DNA from: Acidithiobacillus sp. YTS05
GTDB taxonomy: Bacteria; Pseudomonadota; Gammaproteobacteria; Acidithiobacillales; Acidithiobacillaceae
Assembly (NCBI RefSeq): GCF_024396695.1
Contig: NZ_CP094359.1
Span: 434,001 to 498,000 of the forward strand
Length of the DNA stretch: 64,000 nt
Direction of reading: 5' to 3'
The notes beneath the pieces are model-generated. The model was not told the DNA's origin and did not search any database. It was given only the letters and a program-made list of their open reading frames with translations. Positions 27,832 through 39,192 of the stretch are shown piece after piece. Both the position numbers and the translations under genes were made by a program. Numbering within the stretch: the stretch's first letter is position 1; each line of letters starts with the position of its first letter.

Positions 27832-28224
27832 TCAGTGCAGGATCTGACCCTGAGGACGGGAGGGACCGCTGCTCCCGGACGGTAGCGTCACTTCTGGCTC
27901 GCCTTCTGCCACCTCGGAACCAGACTCAGCACTTACCGTACTTGGTTCCTCCGTCGCCAACAGAGGCTCCTCGATACTCGCCTTGAACTTTTCCACTTCC
28001 TGCAGTGGCTCATTGGCATAGCCCTTGAGTTTCTCCGCCTCTTTACGCATCTCGTCGAGCAGCAACTGCTGTTCCACTTCCGAGCGCACGTTGTTCACCG
28101 TGCGCCGGAAGTAGCCCACCCATTTACCCGCAGTACGCGCCAACTCGGGCAATTTTTCCGGCCCGACTACCAATAGGGCAATGACTGCGAGAAGAGCGAG
28201 TTCGCCAAAACTGAAATCAAACAT
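27832..28224 (-). CDS. tatB: Sec-independent translocase TatB
   Basis: Single-span component, 130 aa. MFDFSFGELALLAVIALLVVGPEKLPELAR shows the membrane helix, the conserved Glu8 and the FG/GPEKLP hinge. It is followed by an amphipathic helix and an acidic, Ser/Pro-rich tail. Three bases after tatA. Confidence 0.96.
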   Translation of the reverse strand: MFDFSFGELALLAVIALLVVGPEKLPELARTAGKWVGYFRRTVNNVRSEVEQQLLLDEMRKEAEKLKGYANEPLQEVEKFKASIEEPLLATEEPSTVSAESGSEVAEGEPEVTLPSGSSGPSRPQGQILH

Positions 28225-28227
28225 GGC

Positions 28228-28461
28228 TTAGCCGTGGTGAATACTTTCCTGTTCGGTCTTCGGGCTGACCTCGGCCTCGATGGTATGCCCGATGGCAGCC
28301 TCTTTTTCTTTCTTTTTTTCCTCTTCTTCCTTGACCGCAGAGCGGAAGCCCTTGATGGCCGAACCCAGATCGGAGCCTACGTTACGCAGCTTGGCAGTGC
28401 CGAAGAGGGCTACCACGATCAACAGGATGATAATCAAATGCCAGATACTGAAAGCGCCCAT
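28228..28461 (-). CDS. tatA: Sec-independent translocase TatA
   Basis: Pore-forming subunit, 77 aa. [21 protein letters not shown] is the membrane helix, followed by [14 protein letters not shown] as hinge and amphipathic helix, then a Lys/Glu-rich tail. AAGGAG lies six bases before the ATG. It begins 69 bases after hisIE; no clear promoter is seen, so it may be read from the his genes. Confidence 0.96.
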   Translation of the reverse strand: MGAFSIWHLIIILLIVVALFGTAKLRNVGSDLGSAIKGFRSAVKEEEEKKKEKEAAIGHTIEAEVSPKTEQESIHHG

Positions 28462-28530
28462 ACTGATCTCCTTCCCATGCGGGACGATGCGGCGATACTC
28501 TTTTGACCATAGTCAAGTAATGGAACAGCG

Positions 28531-29214
28531 TCAAGCCGACTTGCGCGATGCCTTTTCGACCAGACCGGACATCCCTTCGCGGCGTTGCAGCTCGCCCAAT
28601 ACCTCATCAATATGCAAATCTCGTTCCTCCAGCGCCACCAAGAGGTGGAACAGCAAGTCCGCAGCCTCGCCAAGCACCGGTTGCGCCTCAGGATTCTTGC
28701 AGGCAATGAGGAATTCTGCCGCTTCTTCCCCCACCTTTTTCAGGATCCGATCGCGGCCCCCATGGAGCAGTTTGGCCACGTAGGACTGTCCTGGGTCGGA
28801 CTGGCGTCGGCGCTGAATGGTGGCCTGCAGCGTGTCGAGCACGCTGCCCCCGGGCGGGCTGCTGTCCTGCCAACCCTCTTCGCCAGCGTCGCGAAAGAAA
28901 CAGGTGACGGCCCCAGTGTGACAGGCAGCGCCCTCCTGCAGTACGCGCAAGAGCAGCGTATCCCCATCACAGTCCAGATGAATGCTTTGTAAATGCTGCA
29001 CATGCCCAGAACTTTCGCCTTTGCGCCATAGGGCCTGACGCGAGCGCGACCAGTAAATGCCACGCCCCTCCGCAAGGCTCAGGCGCAGGGCCTCGGCATT
29101 CATCCAGGCGAGCATCAATACCTGTCCGCTGCGCGCATCCTGGGCAATGGCAGGAACCAGGCCCTGCTCATTCCAGTGCACTGCAGCAAGCAGATTTTCG
29201 TACTGATTATCCAT
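28531..29214 (-). CDS. hisIE: Bifunctional phosphoribosyl-AMP cyclohydrolase / phosphoribosyl-ATP pyrophosphatase
   Basis: Carries out steps 2 and 3 of histidine synthesis. 227 aa: HisI domain about 1-120 ([22 protein letters not shown], then the Cys in ACHTG) and HisE domain about 125-215 ([24 protein letters not shown]). Fusion of the two is common in proteobacteria. 36 bases after hisF. Confidence 0.97.
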   Translation of the reverse strand: MDNQYENLLAAVHWNEQGLVPAIAQDARSGQVLMLAWMNAEALRLSLAEGRGIYWSRSRQALWRKGESSGHVQHLQSIHLDCDGDTLLLRVLQEGAACHTGAVTCFFRDAGEEGWQDSSPPGGSVLDTLQATIQRRRQSDPGQSYVAKLLHGGRDRILKKVGEEAAEFLIACKNPEAQPVLGEAADLLFHLLVALEERDLHIDEVLGELQRREGMSGLVEKASRKSA

Positions 29215-29250
29215 AAATTTCTCTACGCAAACGGGCGCTTCGCGGATGCA

Positions 29251-30012
29251 TCAGGCATCCAGACGCATGGGAATGCCCTGCAGCGCCAGGGTATTTTTCA
29301 CTTCCGCAATGCGGAATTGGCCAAAATGGAAGACACTGGCAGCGAGCACGGCATCGGCATGGCCGTGCACGATACCGGCGGCAAAATCCTCGATCTTGCC
29401 TACCCCACCCGAGGCGATGACCGGCACGGGCACGGCATCGGCCACGGCGCGGGTCAGTTCGATGTCGAAACCTTCGCCGGTGCCATCACGATCCATGCTG
29501 GTCAGCAGAATCTCGCCGGCACCGAGGGTGGCCATACGTTGGGCCCAGGCTATGGCATCGAGCCCAGTGGGACGGCGTCCGCCATGGGTAAAGACCTCCC
29601 AGTGCTCGCCACTACGGCGCGCATCGATGGCCACTACGATGCAGGAATTGCCAAAGCGCTGCGCCGCCTGTTGCACCAGCTCGGGCTTGGCGACCGCCGC
29701 GCTGTTGATGCTGACCTTGTCGGCCCCTGCCAGTAGTAGGGTCCGGACGTCGTCGACGCTGCGCACGCCACCACCCACCGTCAGGGGAATGAAGACCTCG
29801 GCGGCGACCGCCGCCACCACATCGGCCATGGTCTGCCGCCCTTCGTGGCTGGCAGAAATGTCCAGGAAGGTTAGTTCGTCGGCGCCCTCGGCGTTGTAGC
29901 GAGCAGCGGTCTCGACCGGATCGCCGGCATCGCGCAGGGAAAGAAACTGCACCCCTTTGACCACGCGTCCCTGGTCGATATCGAGGCAGGGAATGATGCG
30001 CTTACTGAGCAT
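29251..30012 (-). CDS. hisF: Imidazole glycerol phosphate synthase, cyclase subunit
   Basis: Uses ammonia from HisH to form IGP and AICAR. The start is ATG 30012 ([20 protein letters not shown]), giving 253 aa; the frame extends upstream only as hisA antisense-phase sequence. Catalytic Asp11-equivalent is in CLDID, and the second Asp in the [10 protein letters not shown] segment. It overlaps the end of hisA by 11 bases. Confidence 0.97.
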   Translation of the reverse strand: MLSKRIIPCLDIDQGRVVKGVQFLSLRDAGDPVETAARYNAEGADELTFLDISASHEGRQTMADVVAAVAAEVFIPLTVGGGVRSVDDVRTLLLAGADKVSINSAAVAKPELVQQAAQRFGNSCIVVAIDARRSGEHWEVFTHGGRRPTGLDAIAWAQRMATLGAGEILLTSMDRDGTGEGFDIELTRAVADAVPVPVIASGGVGKIEDFAAGIVHGHADAVLAASVFHFGQFRIAEVKNTLALQGIPMRLDA

Positions 30013-30742
30013 GGCCTGCATCCAAGCGGCGCTGAGCACTGGCAAAATCGAGGGTGCCTTCATAGATGGCACGCCCGCTGATGGCGCCGAGGATGCCGTC
30101 TTCTTCATGGGCCTGTAGCGCGAGCACCTGCTCCAGGTTGGCGATGCCTCCTGAGGCGATCACCGGCACTGGGATGCTGCGCGCCAAGGCAACCGTGGCC
30201 TCGATATTGGGGCCGCTCAGCATGCCGTCGCGGCTGATGTCGGTGTAGATAATGGCCTCGACGCCATCGTTGGCAAAGTGTTGTGCGAGGTCGATGGGGT
30301 CATGCCGCGAGAGCTTGGACCAGCCCTCGGTGGCCACCTTGCCATCGCGGGCATCGATGCCGACAATGATATGTCCGGGAAAGGCCAGCGCTGCCTCGGC
30401 AACAAAACCTGGCGCCTTGACCGCCTGCGTACCGATGATGACAAAGTTTACCCCGGCAAGGATGTAGCGTTCGATTTGCTCTTCGCTACGGATGCCGCCG
30501 CCCACCTGAATTTCCAGGTCGGGGAAAGTGCGGGAGATTTCCCCGATGATCTCGGCATGCACCGGTTCTCCACTGACGGCACCGTCGAGATCGACGATGT
30601 GCAGGCGCCGCGCCCCGGCCTCCACCCAGCGCTGGGCGGTAGCCACAGGATCCTCGGAAAAGACGGTATCGTCATCCATGCGCCCTTGCCGCAGCCGCAC
30701 GCAATGACCGCCCTTGAGATCGATGGCAGGTATCAACAACAT
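30002..30742 (-). CDS. hisA: ProFAR isomerase HisA
   Basis: Isomerises ProFAR to PRFAR in histidine synthesis. Start ATG 30742 ([20 protein letters not shown]) with GGAGAG about six bases upstream; 246 aa. Catalytic Asp8 in PAIDLK and the second Asp in YTDISRDGM are visible. Sixteen bases after hisH. Confidence 0.97.
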   Translation of the reverse strand: MLLIPAIDLKGGHCVRLRQGRMDDDTVFSEDPVATAQRWVEAGARRLHIVDLDGAVSGEPVHAEIIGEISRTFPDLEIQVGGGIRSEEQIERYILAGVNFVIIGTQAVKAPGFVAEAALAFPGHIIVGIDARDGKVATEGWSKLSRHDPIDLAQHFANDGVEAIIYTDISRDGMLSGPNIEATVALARSIPVPVIASGGIANLEQVLALQAHEEDGILGAISGRAIYEGTLDFASAQRRLDAGHAQ

Positions 30743-30758
30743 GCTCTTCTCTCCATTT

Positions 30759-31430
30759 TTACCCAATCTCGCAGCCGCTGCCGCACTCGCCAGACCATTC
30801 CAAAAAATTGCCCAGCAAGCGCAGGCCCGCGGTGCCACTCTTTTCCGGATGGCACTGCAGGGCAAAGAGATTGTCGGCGGCAATCGCTGCACAGAAAGGA
30901 AAGCCGTAGTCGGCAAAGGCAGCGAGTAGGTCGGGATGCGCCGGCTCGACATAGAAGGAATGCACGAAATAGAAATGGGCATCCTGCGGGACGCCGGCAA
31001 AGAGAGGATGGGGTACCAGCTGGTGGAGCTGATTCCAGCCCATGTGCGGAACCTTCAGGGGCTGTCCCTGCGGAGTTTGCAGCGCCTCTTCAGGGAAGGG
31101 CAGGACTTGGCCTGGCAAAATACCGAGACCGGTGTGTTCACCATGTTCGACGCTGGATTCCATCAAGGCCTGCATACCCAGACAGATGCCGAGAAAGGGC
31201 CGGTTCTGCGCGGCAATGCGAAGAAATTCATCCAGTTCACGTTCTTCCAGGGCCGCCATGCAATCACCAAAGGCCCCTACGCCGGGGAAGATGAGGCGAT
31301 CGCAGGCGGCCAATTCGTTGGGTTTGGCGCTGATCACTGCCTTGCCCCCCAGATGCTCAATCGCCTTGGCTACCGAGTAGAGATTCCCCATGCCATAGTC
31401 AACGATACCGACGGAACTGCGATAACTCAT
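30759..31430 (-). CDS. hisH: Imidazole glycerol phosphate synthase, glutaminase subunit
   Basis: Class I glutamine amidotransferase feeding ammonia to HisF. 223 aa with the triad Cys83 (GICLGMQ), His and Glu (CHPEKSG). The start overlaps the hisB end by 4 bases. Confidence 0.97.
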   Translation of the reverse strand: MSYRSSVGIVDYGMGNLYSVAKAIEHLGGKAVISAKPNELAACDRLIFPGVGAFGDCMAALEERELDEFLRIAAQNRPFLGICLGMQALMESSVEHGEHTGLGILPGQVLPFPEEALQTPQGQPLKVPHMGWNQLHQLVPHPLFAGVPQDAHFYFVHSFYVEPAHPDLLAAFADYGFPFCAAIAADNLFALQCHPEKSGTAGLRLLGNFLEWSGECGSGCEIG

Positions 31431-32023
31431 CGATTCAGGGTCCCTTTGGTGCTGGGAATGCTGTCCCCAGCCCGTGGATCGGCGCTGACTGCCATGCGCA
31501 GCGCCCGGCCACAGGCCTTGAAGAGGGTCTCGGCAATGTGGTGGGCGTTGTTGCCGCGCAGGGCATCGAGATGCAGGGTGACCTGGGCATGATTGACGAA
31601 GCCCTGAAAGAATTCATGCAAGAGGTCGACATCGAAAGTGCCAATCTGGGCACGGGGAAACTCGACCGCGTAAACCAGCCCTGGACGTCCGGAGAGATCT
31701 ACCACTACCCTTGATAGCGCTTCGTCGAGGGGGACATAGGCATGGCCATAGCGGGTGAGGCCGGCCTTGTCCCCCACCGCCCGGGCAAAGGCCTGCCCCA
31801 GGGTGATGCCGATATCCTCAACGGTATGGTGCGCGTCGATTGCAAGATCGCCGTGTGCCTCGATCTGCAGATCAAAGAGACCGTGGCGAGCGATCTGGTG
31901 CAGCATGTGCTCCAGAAAAGGCAGACCGGTCTGCATTTTGACCTGACCTGAGCCATCCAGGTCCAGACGCACGGCGATCTGGGTTTCGAGGGTATCACGA
32001 CGGACTTCCGCAACACGGCTCAT
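31427..32023 (-). CDS. hisB: Imidazoleglycerol-phosphate dehydratase
   Basis: Mn-dependent dehydratase. 198 aa, monofunctional: no N-terminal histidinol-phosphatase domain. Metal-binding motifs [10 protein letters not shown] and NNAHHIAE are present. No histidinol-phosphate phosphatase gene is seen in the window. Overlaps hisC by 4 bases. Confidence 0.97.
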   Translation of the reverse strand: MSRVAEVRRDTLETQIAVRLDLDGSGQVKMQTGLPFLEHMLHQIARHGLFDLQIEAHGDLAIDAHHTVEDIGITLGQAFARAVGDKAGLTRYGHAYVPLDEALSRVVVDLSGRPGLVYAVEFPRAQIGTFDVDLLHEFFQGFVNHAQVTLHLDALRGNNAHHIAETLFKACGRALRMAVSADPRAGDSIPSTKGTLNR

Positions 32024-33090
32024 AGCAATTTTTCCAGGGCAGCAAGAAATGTGCGATTTTCGGTGGGTGTGCCGATGCTCACACGCAAATAGTCACCGAG
32101 GCGGGGATGTCCTGTAAAGGCCTTGATCAGTACCCCGGCCTCTTTCAGTCCCGAGTGGATGGCAGCGGCGCGACCGGGTACGGCAAAGAGCAGGAAATTG
32201 GCGCGGCTGGGCCAGACTTGCACGCCCAGCTCCTGTAGGCGCTGCAGGACGACCTCGCGCTGGGCGCGGATCTCTGCCGCCTGCAAAGCCAAGACTTCGG
32301 CGTGCTGCAGGGCGAAGGCGATGCTCTTTTGCGTGAGGATGTTGATGTTATAGGGCAGACGCAGCTTGTCGAGTTCCCGAATCCAGGCCTTCGGGCCAGC
32401 GAGATAGCCCAGACGCAGCCCGGCCAGCCCCTCTTTGGAGAGGGTGCGCAGAAGCAGCAGATTCGGCCAGCGTCCGAGATGTCCGGCAAAGCTCTCCTCG
32501 CTGAAGGCGTGATAGGCCTCGTCGACCACCACTAGGCCGGGCGCCCCGGCACAGATGGCTTCCAGGCTTTCCACGGGGTGCATCTGTCCGCTGGGGTTGT
32601 TCGGCCAATCGAGGAAGACAATGGCCGGGTTGCGGCGCGCCATCTCGTCCAGAAAGGCTGGGAGATCCAACTGAAAGTTGTCATCCAGGGGCACGGAGTG
32701 ATAGACGAGTCCCTGCTGTTCGGCGATGACACGATACATAACGAAGCATGGATCGACGGCCAGGATCGGTCGTCCGGCACCGGCTACGGCACTGATCAGA
32801 ATCTGGATCAGCTCATCGGAACCATTGCCGAGCATGAGCTCCATGCCCGCCGGGATACCCCCGTGCTCGGCCAGGGCATGCAACAATTCCGTCGGGCGCG
32901 GCGTGGGATAGCGGTTGAGCTCGGCCTCCCGCAGGTTTTCCAGCCAGGCGCTGCGCAGGCTGTCGGGCAGGCCGTAGGGATTTTCCATGGCATCGAGCTT
33001 GATCAAGCCCGCGCTCTCGGCAACCGCATAGGCGTGGCTTGCGAGTAGCGCCGGACGCAGTAGTTGTTCCTGCAGGGATCTTGTGCTCAT
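32020..33090 (-). CDS. hisC: Histidinol-phosphate aminotransferase
   Basis: PLP aminotransferase of 356 aa. Visible motifs: AMENPYGLP near residue 35, [26 protein letters not shown] and the PLP Lys in [15 protein letters not shown] near residue 222. Overlaps hisD and hisB by 4 bases each, so the his block is fully coupled. Confidence 0.97.
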   Translation of the reverse strand: MSTRSLQEQLLRPALLASHAYAVAESAGLIKLDAMENPYGLPDSLRSAWLENLREAELNRYPTPRPTELLHALAEHGGIPAGMELMLGNGSDELIQILISAVAGAGRPILAVDPCFVMYRVIAEQQGLVYHSVPLDDNFQLDLPAFLDEMARRNPAIVFLDWPNNPSGQMHPVESLEAICAGAPGLVVVDEAYHAFSEESFAGHLGRWPNLLLLRTLSKEGLAGLRLGYLAGPKAWIRELDKLRLPYNINILTQKSIAFALQHAEVLALQAAEIRAQREVVLQRLQELGVQVWPSRANFLLFAVPGRAAAIHSGLKEAGVLIKAFTGHPRLGDYLRVSIGTPTENRTFLAALEKLL

Positions 33091-34381
33091 TGGCCGCTCT
33101 GAATCCGTGCTGCGGCCGAACGCGCATGCGCCGTCAAACCCTCGGCCTCGGCCAGGGTCTTGGCGAGGCTCGCTAACTCGGTCACTCCCGCGGGACTGGC
33201 TTCAATCAGGCTTGTACGCTTGATGAAGTCATAGACCCCCAAGGGCGATGAAAAGCGGGCACTGCCGCCGGTAGGCAGCACATGATTGGGGCCGGCCACA
33301 TAGTCCCCAAGGGCCTCGCAGGTATGGATGCCCAGGAAGATCGCGCCGGCATTGGTAATTTGCGGCAGCAGGGCCCGCGGTTCCTCTACGGCCAGTTCCA
33401 GATGTTCTGGTGCCACCTGATTGGCCAGGGTGCAGGCCTCCAACGCATCGCGGGCAAGGATCAGGGCCCCGCGATTCTGCCAACTCGTGCGGGCGATGGG
33501 GGCACGATCGAGTTCCGTCAGGGCCTTGTCGACGGCGCTGGCCACCGCCTCCAGGTGGGCGGCGTCCCAGGTGATGAAGATGCTCTGGGCGATCTCATCA
33601 TGCTCTGCCTGCGACAGCAGATCCCAGGCCAGCCATTCGGCGGGTGCCGAGCCGTCACTGAGCACCAGGATTTCACTCGGGCCGGCAATCATGTCGATGC
33701 CGACCTTGCCAAAGACCATTCGCTTGGCGGTAGCCACGTAGATGTTGCCAGGGCCGACGATCTTGTCGACTGCCGGCACCGACTCGGTACCATAGGCGAG
33801 GGCGGCTACGGCCTGCGCGCCACCGACGCGAAAGACGCGATCGACCCCGGCTACGGCAGCGGCAGCCAAGACCCAGGGATTGACCTCCCCGCCTGGGGTG
33901 GGCACGGTCATGATGATTTCTTGCACCCCGGCCACTTTGGCGGGCAGGGCGTTCATCAGTACCGAGCTGGGATAGGCCGCCTTGCCCCCTGGCACATAGA
34001 TCCCGACCCGCTGCAGAGGCAGAACCCGCTGGCCGAGCTGATTGCCGAAGGCATCGGTGATTTCCCAGCTCGGCACGAGCTGCTGCTGGTGATACTCCCG
34101 AATCCGCTCGGCGGCGGCCTGCAGAGCAGCGCGCCCCTTTGCTGGCAAGGCCGCCAGGGCAGCGGCGCAATCGCCCAGTGGGATTTCCAGGGCCGCAGCG
34201 TCGGCCAGCTCCAGGCGATCGAAGCGGGCGGTATACTCCAGCAGCGCGGCATTGCCGCGTTTGCGCACGGCCTGCAGGATCTCCCGCACCCGTTCTTCCA
34301 CCTGCTGATCTCCGCTGGCCTCCCAGCCGTGCAGAGCGGCAAAGGTCGCTGCAAAATCCTCTTGCCGGGTGTCGAGACGCT

Positions 34382-34385
<4 letters not shown>
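33087..34385 (-). CDS. hisD: Histidinol dehydrogenase
   Basis: Zn-dependent, NAD-linked last two steps of histidine synthesis. 432 aa with [38 protein letters not shown] and the catalytic TSWQNRG region and HV-type end ([14 protein letters not shown]). Overlaps hisG by 4 bases. Confidence 0.97.
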
Positions 34386-36309
<1,924 letters not shown>

Positions 36310-36630
36310 TCAGCCCTGGACCTTGCTGACCAGCTTCTGCAGCTCGCCCTGCTGGAACAGGTCGGTCATGATGTCGGAGCCACCCACGAATTCACCATTG
36401 ATATAGAGCTGCGGAATGGTCGGCCAGTTGGAGAATTTCTTGATACCGTCGCGGATCTGCGGGTCAGCGAGCACGTCGACGGTGAAGAGCTCTTTCACGC
36501 CCGCCTGCTGCAGGAGCTGCACTGCGCGGGCGGAAAAGCCACACTGCGGCGCCCGCGGATTGCCCTTCATGTAGAGGGTGATGGGGTGCTTACTTACCTG
36601 ATCCTGGATAATGTCTTGAATGTCGGCCAT
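36310..36630 (-). CDS. grxD: Monothiol glutaredoxin Grx4/GrxD
   Basis: Carries or transfers [2Fe-2S] clusters. 106 aa with the monothiol active site CGFS (Cys30), KGNPRAPQ before it, and WPTIPQLYINGEFVGGSDI for glutathione and cluster binding. Encoded directly after bolA, matching the known Grx4-BolA heterodimer that senses iron and redox state. Confidence 0.97.
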   Translation of the reverse strand: MADIQDIIQDQVSKHPITLYMKGNPRAPQCGFSARAVQLLQQAGVKELFTVDVLADPQIRDGIKKFSNWPTIPQLYINGEFVGGSDIMTDLFQQGELQKLVSKVQG

Positions 36631-36658
36631 GACTGTACCTCGAATGAGAGTGAAAAAA

Positions 36659-36901
36659 TCAGGAACGAGCCGCAGCTTCGTCGGGGGTCAAGGTGCGTAG
36701 CTGCAGGGCGTGGATTTCCTCACGCATGCGCTCGCCCAGACAGGAATACACTGTCTGGTGCCGTTTGACGAGGCTCTGGCCCTGAAATTGCCCAGCGATG
36801 ACCACGGCCTCGAAATGGGCGCCATCGTCACCGTATACATGCACCTCGGCGCCGGGAAGACCGGACTCGATGAGGGAACGGATCGTATCTGCTTGCATCA
36901 T
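36659..36901 (-). CDS. BolA/IbaG-family protein
   Basis: Small 80-aa protein of the BolA fold, closest in style to IbaG. Features: IRSLIESGLPGAEVHVYGDDGAHFEAVVIA, then the helix-turn LVKRHQTVYSCLGERM with the conserved His that helps bind a cluster with Grx4. Followed by grxD after 28 bases; expected partner. Confidence 0.94.
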   Translation of the reverse strand: MMQADTIRSLIESGLPGAEVHVYGDDGAHFEAVVIAGQFQGQSLVKRHQTVYSCLGERMREEIHALQLRTLTPDEAAARS

Positions 36902-36944
36902 TTTTTCATCTTACCTGAAATTGTCGTGTCTGTGATCCCGTCGC

Positions 36945-37781
36945 TCAGGGACGCAGCTTGTACCCGCTGGCCAGGAGGCGCCAGGCGACCGCAGAACTGA
37001 GTAGAAAAAAGGCCAGAGCGACGGCGAGAGAAGCCCAGACCGAGACGTCGGCATCGCCAAAGAAACCGTAACGGAAACCATCGACGATGTAGAGGAAAGG
37101 ATTGACCATGGACAGGTGACGCCAGATCCCCGGTAACGACTGCACGGAATAGAACACCCCGGCAAGAAAGGTCAAAGGCATGATCAGAAAATTCTGAAAG
37201 CCGGCAATCTGGTCGAATTTTTCTGCCCAAAGCCCGGCGATGATGCCCAGCGCTCCCATTCCTCCCGCACCGAAGACGGTAAACAGCAATATCCAGACTG
37301 GATGTTGCAGGGGTAGATGGAGGAACAGCAGGGCCAGTAGCAGGATGGCCAATCCCACGACGATACCGCGGACGATGGACGCTGCGGTCATCGCCAAAAA
37401 GATCTCCGTCGGCCGCAGCGGGCTGAGCAGAAGAAAAATGATGTTGCCCGTCACCTTGGCCTGAATCAGACTGGAAGAACTATTGGCAAAGGCATTCTGC
37501 AGCACCGACATCATCATCAGACCGGGAACGATGAAGGCGATGTAGGAGACCCCAGGGTAGATACGGATGTGCCCCCCCAGGGCATGACCGAAAACCAGCA
37601 GATACAGCAGTGTGGTAACCAAGGGCGCGGCAATTGTCTGTAACCAGACGCGGGCGAAACGTAAGACCTCTTTGCGAAACAGGGTCCAGGTCGGTGTCCA
37701 GGCGATAGCAGGCAAAGGCCGGTGTCCCAGGAGCGACTCTGGACTCTGTTGCGCCTTTCCAGTCGAAACGGAGCTATTCAT
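36945..37781 (-). CDS. ABC-2 type transporter permease (YadH-like)
   Basis: Protein of 278 aa with six predicted spans. Start ATG 37781 (MNSSVSTGKAQQ), one base after the surA stop; longer frames only read surA in the wrong phase. FRKEVLRFARVWLQTIAAPL and PRTE-like LSPLRPTEIFLAMTAASI are typical of ABC-2 permeases. Its ATPase partner (YadG type) is not encoded next to it, unlike the common yadG-yadH pair. Substrate unknown; the surA/lptD context hints at an envelope substrate (inference). Confidence 0.88.
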   Translation of the reverse strand: MNSSVSTGKAQQSPESLLGHRPLPAIAWTPTWTLFRKEVLRFARVWLQTIAAPLVTTLLYLLVFGHALGGHIRIYPGVSYIAFIVPGLMMMSVLQNAFANSSSSLIQAKVTGNIIFLLLSPLRPTEIFLAMTAASIVRGIVVGLAILLLALLFLHLPLQHPVWILLFTVFGAGGMGALGIIAGLWAEKFDQIAGFQNFLIMPLTFLAGVFYSVQSLPGIWRHLSMVNPFLYIVDGFRYGFFGDADVSVWASLAVALAFFLLSSAVAWRLLASGYKLRP

Positions 37782-37782
37782 C

Positions 37783-39192
37783 TCAGGCGTTGCGCAAGCG
37801 CAGATCCGGGTCGAGAATTTCGACATAGGCGCCGTCCCGGATGCGCCGCTGCCACTCTTCCATACGCTCGCGAACGGTGCGGTTGAACAGCTGCATGCGC
37901 GCGACCGACTCCAGCTGCGTATCACTCAGGGCAGCCTCGCGATGGCCTTGCGACTGCACGATGTAGATGGCATCGCCGATTTGGATGGGGGCACTGACAT
38001 TGCCCACCGGCAAGCTCATCAACGCGCGTTCCAGCTCGTCTGGCAGGCTTCCCGGTGCCACCCAGCCCAATTCGCCACCATTGGCTGCGGTGGCACGATC
38101 CTGACTGTAGCGCCGAGCCAGTGCGCTGAAATTTACCCCCGATTGTAGGCTCGACTCGATGTCCTTGGCCTGGGATTGTGCCTCCTGCTCCTCAATCCCT
38201 TTGCCGGCGTGCAACACGATCATCGCTGCCTTGACCTCCGTCACCGACGGCTCTTGATGCTTGACATCAAGGAGCTTGAAAATGTGATAACCGGTGGCGC
38301 TGGGGATCACCGGGCTGATATCGCCAGGCTGCAGTTTGAGTAGGGCCTGGGTGACAGCGCTGGGTAGCTCGGCGGCCTTGATCCAGCCCAGGCGACCGCC
38401 CTGCAGGGCATCGCGGGCAGCGCTGACCTCGGTGGCCAGACGGGTGAAGCTGGCGCCGTTTACCAGTTGCTCGTGCACGCGCTCGATGTCCTGGCGCACC
38501 TGAGTCACGGCATCCGGGCTGGGGTCTCCGGGCAAGGGCAGGAAGATCTGCTGCAATTCAAAACTCACCCCTGCAGTTTGTTTGAGCTGGCGAGCAAAGG
38601 TCTGAATCTCGTCTTTTCCGAGATGCACCCGCGCCTCGACCTCTTGTTGCTGCAGACGGTCCACCAGGATCCGTTCACGTAGATTGTCCTCGAACTCCGA
38701 CCAGGACTGTCCCTGCTGGGTCAGTGCCTCGCGCAGCTGATCGGGGGTCAGGTTGTTGCTGTGGGCGATATTGGCAATGGCCTGGTCCAGCGTGGCCTGA
38801 TCGACGTTGATCTCCATGCGTTTGGCCATCTGCACCTCGATGTCCTGCAGGATCATCTGTTGCAGCACCTGACGGCGCAGAATCGCATCCGGCGGCAACT
38901 GGCCGGGATCCTGTTGCTGCAGTTGTGCCTTGATGGCGCCGACCTTCTGATTGAGTTGCAGCGAGGTGATGATCTGCTCGTTCACCACTGCCACTACCTT
39001 GTTGAGGGTGTCGAGGTTCTGTGGCAGGGGCGCGGCTTGCGCTGCCACCGTGGAGCGAGCAGAAAAGACCCGCGACTGCGGGGGCGGTGGAGCAGCCAGG
39101 AGTGTCTCCCGGTTGACGAAAGGGGTTGCGGCCCAGGCAGAGCAACTGCTAGCCAAAGCGGCGAGGAAAAGGGCAGAGCGGTATCGAGACAT
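37783..39192 (-). CDS. surA: Periplasmic chaperone/peptidyl-prolyl isomerase SurA
   Basis: Assists folding of outer-membrane proteins such as LptD. 469 aa: signal peptide MSRYRSALFLAALASSCSAWA, N-terminal chaperone domain (about 60-200, VVAVVNEQIITSLQLNQ) and two parvulin domains (about 215-310 and 320-425). Its ATG overlaps the lptD stop (TGATG), the conserved lptD-surA pair. Confidence 0.96.
   Translation of the reverse strand: MSRYRSALFLAALASSCSAWAATPFVNRETLLAAPPPPQSRVFSARSTVAAQAAPLPQNLDTLNKVVAVVNEQIITSLQLNQKVGAIKAQLQQQDPGQLPPDAILRRQVLQQMILQDIEVQMAKRMEINVDQATLDQAIANIAHSNNLTPDQLREALTQQGQSWSEFEDNLRERILVDRLQQQEVEARVHLGKDEIQTFARQLKQTAGVSFELQQIFLPLPGDPSPDAVTQVRQDIERVHEQLVNGASFTRLATEVSAARDALQGGRLGWIKAAELPSAVTQALLKLQPGDISPVIPSATGYHIFKLLDVKHQEPSVTEVKAAMIVLHAGKGIEEQEAQSQAKDIESSLQSGVNFSALARRYSQDRATAANGGELGWVAPGSLPDELERALMSLPVGNVSAPIQIGDAIYIVQSQGHREAALSDTQLESVARMQLFNRTVRERMEEWQRRIRDGAYVEILDPDLRLRNA

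Noticed and set aside
28503..28516. Inverted repeat TTGAC-N4-GTCAA upstream of tatA.
   Set aside because: Arms of five bases are within chance expectation, no matching -10 is placed correctly, and no T-run follows.
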